A DNA stretch of 30,206 bases from an uncultured Lachnospiraceae bacterium. Lineage in GTDB: Bacteria; Bacillota; Clostridia; Lachnospirales; Lachnospiraceae. The stretch's first letter is position 1, and each line of letters starts with the position of its first letter. The notes beneath the pieces are model-generated. The model was not told the origin of the DNA, did not search any database, and saw only the letters and a program-made list of their open reading frames with translations. Location: assembly GCA_947589175.1 (NCBI GenBank), contig CANPZR010000005.1, positions 1-30,206 on the forward strand. The letters run 5' to 3'. Below are positions 25,046-30,206 of the stretch, piece after piece. The position numbers and the translations under genes are program-made.

Positions 25046-26581
25046 ATGAACACAAAAACGCAAAAGGACAGGATCGACTGGCTGATTACTTTAGTGCCGT
25101 TTATCCTGATCGTAGGGCTGGCCGTCCTGCTTTTTATTTTCCCGGAACAGTCGAACGGAGTGATCGGTCAGGTGAGATACTTTTTTGGCGATACGGTAGG
25201 TCTGTATTATCTTGTGATTGGTTTGGGAGTGCTTCTGATAAGTGTTTTCCTGTCATTTTCAAAATACGGGGATATTGTCCTTGGAGAACCGGGCGAAAAG
25301 CCCAAGTACTCATTCTTTACATGGGGCAGCATGATGTTCACCTGCGGTCTTGCGGCGGACATTTTATTTTATTCTTTTGCGGAATGGGTCATGTATGCCA
25401 CTAACCCGCATATTGCGGAAATGGGAAGCGTTACGGAGTGGGCAGGGGTATTCCCGCTTTTCCACTGGAGCTTTATTCCGTGGGCGTTTTATCTTGTTCT
25501 GGCGGTGGCGTTTGGCTTTATGCTCCATGTCCGCAAGCGCAACAGGCAGCGCTATTCGGAAGCGTGTCGGCCTGTAATCGGCAGGCACGCGGACGGGATT
25601 CTCGGCAGGATTATTGACCTCTTTGCGCTGTTTGCGCTTTTGGCGGGAACGGCGACCACGTTTTCTGTTGCCACTCCCCTGATGTCGAGCATTATCCTGA
25701 AGCTCTTTGGCCTGAGCATCAGCCGCACGACTGTGACAATCATTATCCTGTTGGTTACCTGTGCCGTGTATACTTACGCTGTTATGCACGGATTCAAGGG
25801 AATAGGGTTTCTTGCGAAGCTCTGTATTTATCTCTTTTTCGGGCTGCTGGCTGTTGTTCTGCTCGCTGGCGGACAGGGAAGGTATATTATCGAAAATGGA
25901 TTTCAGAGCCTAGGGAAAATGGTCCAGAACTTTGTCGAGCTCTCTACCTATACCGACCCTGCGAGGACGAACCATTTTCCGCAGGACTGGACGATTTACT
26001 ATTGGGCGTACTGGATGGTATGGTGCATCGCGGCGCCGTTCTTTATCGGTAACATCAGCCGCGGCAGGACGATCAGGCAGACCATTCTCGGCGGTTATGT
26101 CTTCGGCGTCGGCTCAACGATCGTCAGCTTTATCATTCTTGGCAATTACAGCCTCGGCCTTCAGACGAAGGGAGCCGCGGACTTTATCGCCCAGTATGCG
26201 GCAGACGGGGATCTGTATGGGCTTATTATGAACATTATTGACACCATGCCGTGCGCGACATTTATTCTGATTCTGACGCTTGTGTGCATGATTGCCTTCT
26301 ATGCCACGTCGTTTGATTCCATCGCGTATACGGCGGCGTGCTACAGCTATAAGAAACTGGAGCCGGGCGAAAAGCCGCATGGCATGATTACCCTGCTTTG
26401 GTGTCTGCTGCTGATTGTGCTTCCGATTGCGCTTGTGTTCTCCGAGAGCAGCATGGGTAATATCCAGAGTGTCAGCATTATCAGCGCGTTTCCGATCGGC
26501 ATTATTATGATTGTTATGATTGGGAGCTTTATTAAGGACGCGAAGAAATATCTTGGGGAGAGAAGACATCAAAGCGGATAA
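25046..26581 (+). CDS. BCCT-family choline/betaine transporter
   Basis: A 511-residue transporter with about 12 membrane helices. Family landmarks are the FSKYGDIVLGEPGEKPKYSF segment after helix 2, the helix 3 region FTCGLAADILFYSFAEWVMY with the Trp/aromatic residues of the substrate path, and WTIYYWAYWMVWCIAAPFFIGNISRGRT in the middle, the BCCT signature. It would import choline for the lic pathway and thus plays the LicB part. ATG 25046 has ATGGAGG eight bases upstream, which is better than the in-frame ATGs at 25028/25031. It is co-transcribed with licC. Confidence 0.9.
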   Translation: MNTKTQKDRIDWLITLVPFILIVGLAVLLFIFPEQSNGVIGQVRYFFGDTVGLYYLVIGLGVLLISVFLSFSKYGDIVLGEPGEKPKYSFFTWGSMMFTCGLAADILFYSFAEWVMYATNPHIAEMGSVTEWAGVFPLFHWSFIPWAFYLVLAVAFGFMLHVRKRNRQRYSEACRPVIGRHADGILGRIIDLFALFALLAGTATTFSVATPLMSSIILKLFGLSISRTTVTIIILLVTCAVYTYAVMHGFKGIGFLAKLCIYLFFGLLAVVLLAGGQGRYIIENGFQSLGKMVQNFVELSTYTDPARTNHFPQDWTIYYWAYWMVWCIAAPFFIGNISRGRTIRQTILGGYVFGVGSTIVSFIILGNYSLGLQTKGAADFIAQYAADGDLYGLIMNIIDTMPCATFILILTLVCMIAFYATSFDSIAYTAACYSYKKLEPGEKPHGMITLLWCLLLIVLPIALVFSESSMGNIQSVSIISAFPIGIIMIVMIGSFIKDAKKYLGERRHQSG

Positions 26582-26903
26582 AGTAGTACCACAGTCCTCA
26601 CATTCAGGCTTGTACGAATTGAAAAAACAGGACTTTGGTGATGGAGCAGGGGGATGGCTCACCCTTATCCTTGGAACGGAAATTTCTATGGAGAAGCGTT
26701 AAAGAGAATAAAGAAGAAGGGAAAGTGATTGAATACGCAAAAAGAGGAGTGGGATTTTTGTGTATATCTTCTAATTGTATTTCGACTTTTTTTGTGATAC
26801 GATAAATTTGATGAAGTGCTTGCGGATGATTAGTCCGCGCCTCAGAGCATCTATCATTAGTTTAAAGGCAAGAGTCGGGGATTTTCCCCAGTAGGAGTAC
26901 AAA
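26582..26903 (+). promoter_or_regulatory. Intergenic region with a promoter for the MATE gene
   Basis: Of 322 bases, only a promoter is clear: TTGTAT (26775-26780), 17 bp, TACGAT (26798-26803). The leader after it forms small hairpins (GCGGA...TCCGC; GGGG-ATTT-TCCCC near 26877) with no T run. I see no known riboswitch, and no convincing terminator after the transporter gene. Confidence 0.5.
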
Positions 26904-28253
26904 ATGGAAGAAAAGAAATTATTATTCAGCAACAAGGACTTGCGGCGGCTGATTTTCCCCATGATTATGGAGCAGCTGCTGGCGGTGCTCGTGGGACTGG
27001 CGGACACGATTATGGTGGCGTGCGTCGGGGAGTCGGCGGTGGCCAGCGTGTCGCTGGTGGACAATATCAACATTCTCCTGATCGGCGTTTTTTCCGCGCT
27101 TGCGACGGGAGGCGCCGTGGTGGCGGGACAGTTTATCGGACACGGGGACAAGGAAAAGGCGTGCCGGGCGGGCGAGCAGTTAGTCCTGTTTCTGGCGGGC
27201 TTTTCGGTTCTCATCATGGTCGTTCTGTATCTGTGCAAGGGATTTGTCCTTCATGTGGTTTTTGGAAAAATCGAGCCGGAGGTCATGGCGTATGCGGATA
27301 CCTACCTGATGATCGTGTCGGCGTCGATTCCGTTTATCGCGCTTTACAACTGCGGGGCCGCGCTGTTCCGCGTGCAGGGAAATTCGATGATTTCCATGCT
27401 GGTCTCGATTCTGATGAACGCCATCAACGTGGCGGGCAACGCGATCCTGGTCCTGGGATTTGACCGGGGCGTGGAGGGCGTGGCGATTCCGACGCTGGTT
27501 TCGCGCATGGTCGCGGCGGTGGTGATTCTGGCGCTTTTGTTCAGACAGTCCTTGACGATTCATTTGAGCAGGCCCTTCCGGTTGCGACCGGACTGGACTA
27601 TGATACGGAGGATTCTGCAGATCGGCATACCGAACGGGGTGGAGAACAGCATGTTCCAGCTGGGGAAAATTGTGCTGCTAAGCCTGATTTCCGGCTTTGG
27701 CACGGTGGCGATCACGGCCAACGCCGTCAGTAATTCCGTGGCGGCTTTCGCGATTCTGCCCGGACAGTCCGTCGGCATGGCGTTAGTGACTGTTGTCAGC
27801 CAGTGCATCGGGGCGGGGGACTACAGGCAGGTCCGCTATTACACTAAAAAGCTACACGTTATCACCTATGCGGCGATGGCAGTGACGAACATCATCATCG
27901 TGCTGATTATCCCGTTGATCAACAGGGCGTATCAGCTCTCCGACGCGACGGCGCAGCTCACGTCGCAGATTTTGATTTTCCACAGCATTTGCGCGATTGT
28001 CATCTGGCCGGTGTCCTTTACGCTGCCCAATACGTTACGCGCGGCGAGCGACGCCAAGTTTACCATGATTGTGAGCCTTCTCTCCATGTGGTTCTGCCGG
28101 ATCGTGCTGGGATTTATTTTCGGAAAATATATGGGATTCGGACTCTTTGGCGTCTGGGTCGCCATGATCGTGGACTGGTGCGTCCGGAGCGTGTTCTTCA
28201 TCGCGCGCTACGTGCGGGGCAAGTGGGCGCAGCGGGAAATTCTGTATGACTGA
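26904..28253 (+). CDS. MATE-family multidrug/metabolite exporter
   Basis: A 449-residue, 12-helix MATE protein. LIFPMIMEQLLAVLVGLADTIMV is the usual first helix, followed by VGESAVASVSLVDNINIL and, in the second half, the mirror-image IGIPNGVENSMFQLGKI and GQSVGMALVTVVSQCIGAGD. It probably exports cationic compounds with Na+ or H+ antiport. It has its own promoter and is likely independent of the lic operon. Ribosome site TAGGAG. Confidence 0.9.
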   Translation: MEEKKLLFSNKDLRRLIFPMIMEQLLAVLVGLADTIMVACVGESAVASVSLVDNINILLIGVFSALATGGAVVAGQFIGHGDKEKACRAGEQLVLFLAGFSVLIMVVLYLCKGFVLHVVFGKIEPEVMAYADTYLMIVSASIPFIALYNCGAALFRVQGNSMISMLVSILMNAINVAGNAILVLGFDRGVEGVAIPTLVSRMVAAVVILALLFRQSLTIHLSRPFRLRPDWTMIRRILQIGIPNGVENSMFQLGKIVLLSLISGFGTVAITANAVSNSVAAFAILPGQSVGMALVTVVSQCIGAGDYRQVRYYTKKLHVITYAAMAVTNIIIVLIIPLINRAYQLSDATAQLTSQILIFHSICAIVIWPVSFTLPNTLRAASDAKFTMIVSLLSMWFCRIVLGFIFGKYMGFGLFGVWVAMIVDWCVRSVFFIARYVRGKWAQREILYD

Positions 28254-28281
28254 TGGCGCGTGGCTGTATTGAGTTTTTTCC

Positions 28282-28315
28282 ATTATTATGAGCGGAAAAT
28301 TATTATGAGCGGAAA
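28282..28315 (+). repeat. Two tandem 17-bp direct repeats
   Basis: ATTATTATGAGCGGAAA occurs twice head to tail (28282-28298 and 28299-28315), just after the MATE gene. No role apparent. Confidence 0.7.
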
Positions 28316-28344
28316 TGCCAAATAAAATATAAGCGCAAAAAGGG

Positions 28345-28384
28345 AGCGCCCCTTAAGTCCGTCAGGACCTAAAGGGCGCTTTTT
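28345..28384. terminator. Bidirectional terminator between the MATE and flagellin genes
   Basis: AGCGCCC (28345-28351) pairs with GGGCGCT (28374-28380) round an inner GTCC-GTCA-GGAC hairpin. T residues follow on the plus strand and, a few bases further out, A residues precede it, so it can serve both convergent genes. Confidence 0.8.
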
Positions 28385-28403
28385 AAAAGGGAGTCACCAT
28401 AAA

Positions 28404-29165
28404 TCAAAAGAGTAACTGAAATCTCTTTTGTTCTTCCTCCTGCTGTCTTTTCTGTGCCATCAGCTGGTAGGTCTGCAGCGTCTGCTGCTTTTTCATCTCC
28501 GATACGACCTCCGCGATGTCCGCGTCCTCCATGCGGCTCGTGGCCGATGTGAGGTTGATCGATGCCTGTGAATTATAGGAAATCATATAATCCAGGCCGT
28601 TGCTCTGGGCGCCGATCGTGCTGCGGTCTGAGGACACCTTGCTCAGCGCGTCGTCGATGGTCTGCACGGAGAAGTCGCCGGTCACGTCGAAATCCTCAAT
28701 GCCGAGAGCCTTCAAAGTCGCGTCCCCCAAGTTCAGCGTGGTGCCGGAACCGTCCGGATTAGAAGCGATATGGCCGTCGCCGTAGGTGCCGTCTAAGAGC
28801 TTTTTCCGGTTGAACTCGGTGTTGTTCGCAACATCGGAAATCCCCTGCTTAAGCTGGTCTACCTCGTCCTGAATCATCTGGAGATCCTCGTCGGACATAA
28901 CGGCGGAATTGGATGCCTGAATGGCAAGCTCGCGCATCCGCTGAAGCATATCCTCGATGTTGCTCATAGCTCCGTCCGCTACATTCAGAAGGGATTTGCC
29001 ATCCTCCGCGTTGCGCTGTCCCATGTTAAGGCCGTTCACCTGCGCGTTCTCCTTCTCGACAATCGCCATCTCGGACGCGCCGTCCGCGGCGCTCTGCAGC
29101 TTTGTGCCGCTGGCAATCTGGCTGCTGTACGGATCCATACCGGATATTCCTGAAATACTGCTCAT
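28404..29165 (-). CDS. Flagellin-like protein with atypical ends
   Basis: A 253-residue flagellin homologue. The conserved D1 regions are clear: SGTKLQSAADGASEMAI, NMGQRNAEDGKSLLNVADGA, MLQRMRELAIQASN, and near the C-terminus NLTSATSRMEDADIAEVVSEM. It differs from ordinary flagellins at both ends. The N-terminus lacks the usual MxINxNxxAxxAxxNL helix and starts MSSISGISGMDPYSSQ, and the C-terminus ends in a charged KRQQEEEQKRFQ stretch rather than the hydrophobic ANQxPQxVLxLL tail. Those ends form the D0 filament core, so assembly may be impaired or different. No flagellar genes are nearby. ATG 29165 has GGAGGGAG. Confidence 0.8.
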   Translation of the reverse strand: MSSISGISGMDPYSSQIASGTKLQSAADGASEMAIVEKENAQVNGLNMGQRNAEDGKSLLNVADGAMSNIEDMLQRMRELAIQASNSAVMSDEDLQMIQDEVDQLKQGISDVANNTEFNRKKLLDGTYGDGHIASNPDGSGTTLNLGDATLKALGIEDFDVTGDFSVQTIDDALSKVSSDRSTIGAQSNGLDYMISYNSQASINLTSATSRMEDADIAEVVSEMKKQQTLQTYQLMAQKRQQEEEQKRFQLLF

Positions 29166-29202
29166 TTGTCTCCCTCCTTCCTGCAAGGTTTTAGTTAAAT
29201 AC

Positions 29203-29208
29203 AGTATA
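29203..29208 (-). promoter_or_regulatory. Extended -10 promoter of the flagellin-like gene
   Basis: TGC-TATACT on the minus strand; no well-spaced -35 and no sigma-D (sigma28) consensus were seen, unlike most flagellin promoters. Confidence 0.45.
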
Positions 29209-29239
29209 GCACATTTTTTTCCAGAAGGAAACAAAAAAA

Positions 29240-29268
29240 TTGTCATGCTTATAAAAAAATGCTATCAT
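29240..29268 (+). promoter_or_regulatory. Promoter of the CmpB-family gene
   Basis: TTGTCA (29240-29245), 17 bp, TATCAT (29263-29268) with an extended TGC; divergent from the flagellin promoter. Confidence 0.6.
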
Positions 29269-29336
29269 GTAAATAAGAAGAAACCGGGCGCATCGGTCCG
29301 GCACGATCCGATAAATAGGAAAGGTTGGAGATTGAC

Positions 29337-30059
29337 ATGAATGTTTTTTTGATTTTGGCTTTTTTATTCTTTATTGGCTCTGTTTCCGGCTGGGTAATCG
29401 AGCTTTTTTTCCGCCGCTTTATTTCGTTAGCTAATCCCGAGCGAAAGTGGATCAATCCGGGATTCTGCATTGGCCCCTACCTTCCCCTGTACGGCTTTGG
29501 GCTCTGTATTCTGTACCTGATCGCGTCGCTGGAATCGTTTTCTCCGGTGGGAAATTTCCCTGGAAGCAAAATTCTGCTGTTTGTGTCTATGGCGGTGATG
29601 ATGACGGCCATTGAGTACATTGCCGGCATTTTTTTGTTGAAAGCCGCCCATATCCGTTTGTGGGATTACAGCAAGGAATGGGGGAATATCCAGGGACTGA
29701 TCTGCCCGAGGTTTTCCGTCATATGGTCCGCGCTCGGCGCGATTTATTATTTTTTAATTCACCCCAGGATTCTGGACGCCCTGAGCTGGTTTTCCAATAA
29801 CCTGACATTTTCGTTTGTAATCGGGCTGTTTTTCGGCGTATTTTCCGTCGATGTGGCGCAGTCGCTGCACATTGCGACCAAGCTCAAGCAATTCGCGCAG
29901 GAGAATGATGTGGTCATACGGTATGAGCGCCTCAAGCTGCAGATTCAGAAGGCGCATGAGGATACGAAGCAGAAATACCATTTCTTTCGGCCGTTCAAGT
30001 CCGACCGCCCGCTTTCCGAGCATCTGGAGAAATACAGCAGGAAATTTTCAAAAAATTAG
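29337..30059 (+). CDS. Putative membrane protein of the CmpB (ABC_trans_CmpB) family
   Basis: A 240-residue protein with about five membrane helices. It has the family pattern: FFIGSVSGWVIELFFRRF in helix 1, NPGFCIGPYLPLYGFG, IEYIAGIFLL and LWDYSKEWGNIQGLICPRFS, then a charged C-terminal tail (from about 185). PF06541 members are labelled 'putative ABC transporter permease', but no ABC partner is here and the true role is unknown. ATG 29337 is preferred to TTG 29325, as the GGTTGGAG before it is correctly spaced. The stop codon lies within the CIRCE element of the next gene. Confidence 0.75.
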   Translation: MNVFLILAFLFFIGSVSGWVIELFFRRFISLANPERKWINPGFCIGPYLPLYGFGLCILYLIASLESFSPVGNFPGSKILLFVSMAVMMTAIEYIAGIFLLKAAHIRLWDYSKEWGNIQGLICPRFSVIWSALGAIYYFLIHPRILDALSWFSNNLTFSFVIGLFFGVFSVDVAQSLHIATKLKQFAQENDVVIRYERLKLQIQKAHEDTKQKYHFFRPFKSDRPLSEHLEKYSRKFSKN

Positions 30060-30098
30060 CACTCACCTCTTGACAGTGCTAACAAAGGGTGTTATAGT
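30056..30098 (+). promoter_or_regulatory. CIRCE operator overlapping the clpB promoter
   Basis: TTAGCACTC (30056-30064), nine bases, CAGTGCTAA (30074-30082): the HrcA-binding CIRCE inverted repeat with one mismatch. It overlaps a promoter TTGACA (30070-30075), 17 bp, TATAGT (30093-30098). HrcA repression of the following chaperone gene, relieved by heat, is expected. Confidence 0.9.
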
Positions 30099-30166
30099 AT
30101 CATTGTTATAATTGATATAGAACAATAAGACGCCCTTGCAAGGCGGGTTCGGGAGGTGTATGCAGG

Positions 30167-30206
30167 ATGAATATTACAAGGTTTACACAGAAGTCCGTGG
30201 AGATTA
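30167..30206 (+). CDS. clpB: ClpB chaperone (5' end only)
   Basis: The window ends after 13 codons, reading MNITRFTQKSVEI, which matches the start of clostridial ClpB disaggregases (MNINKFTQKS...). GGGAGGTG lies upstream at suitable distance. CIRCE control supports a heat-shock chaperone. The remaining domains are beyond the window. Confidence 0.75.
   Translation, partial: MNITRFTQKSVEI

Noticed and set aside
26806..26903. Riboswitch upstream of the MATE gene
   Set aside because: Only small unrelated hairpins; no guanidine, PreQ1 or other familiar core found by eye.
28282..28315. CRISPR-like or att-like repeat after the MATE gene
   Set aside because: Two head-to-tail 17-bp copies with no spacer, no further copies and no mobile gene nearby.
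1..30206. tRNA, rRNA, transposase genes or a replication origin
   Set aside because: None recognised on either strand by reading; the recombinases look like promoter-inverting enzymes rather than element integrases.

Overview
The window looks like a chromosomal segment of a Gram-positive, low-to-mid GC gut Firmicute, most probably Lachnospiraceae or a close Clostridia relative. The indications are strong GGAGG ribosome sites with occasional TTG/GTG starts, sigma-A promoters, a CIRCE element before clpB, a LoaP-type NusG paralogue, tandem tyrosine recombinases in front of a capsule operon, and a Clostridia-style choline (lic) module. Family calls come from motif reading only; no database search was possible.

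Layout. 1-2894: remnants of a defence/stress island, namely a YefM/YoeB-type toxin-antitoxin pair on the minus strand (toxin cut by the window edge, antitoxin without a visible start), an AAA15-type ATPase that seems to have lost its partner gene, and a DUF1016 (YhcG) nuclease. 3040-5256: a phase-variation module. It has one intact tyrosine recombinase, a 196-bp segment bounded by perfect 20-bp inverted repeats (4191-4210 and 4407-4426), and a second recombinase that has lost its catalytic C-terminus. The segment carries one good promoter, which in this copy points leftwards, away from the capsule operon (the OFF orientation). 5326-6382: a LoaP-like antiterminator with an extra KOW domain, followed by a structured leader with a strong hairpin and a weak terminator. 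6383-7062: a PIN-domain toxin-antitoxin pair lying antisense inside the operon.

7178-22316: an AT-rich capsule/exopolysaccharide operon on the plus strand. It holds GT4 and GT2 glycosyltransferases, a radical SAM/SPASM protein, a LicD phosphocholine transferase, a Caps_synth-type transferase, an APH/choline-kinase-like protein, flippase (Wzx), polymerase (Wzy), UDP-HexNAc dehydrogenase, and an SGNH + MBOAT O-acylation pair. Two genes (a GT4 at 13608-14764 and the SGNH protein at 19862-20913) are each out of frame by one base at a poly-G tract. 22550-26581: a more GC-rich lic module (HTH-LicC-LicA fusion, stand-alone LicC, BCCT choline transporter) that would supply CDP-choline to LicD. 26904-30206: a MATE exporter, an unusual flagellin-like gene, a CmpB-family membrane protein, and the start of clpB under CIRCE control.

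How it works together (inference): recombinase-mediated inversion turns the promoter towards LoaP and the capsule genes; LoaP, loaded at the leader, lets polymerase run through terminators across about 16 kb; poly-G slippage can further switch one glycosyltransferase and the O-acylation partner; the lic genes decorate the product with phosphocholine. This is a candidate multi-layer phase-variable, phosphocholine-decorated capsule.
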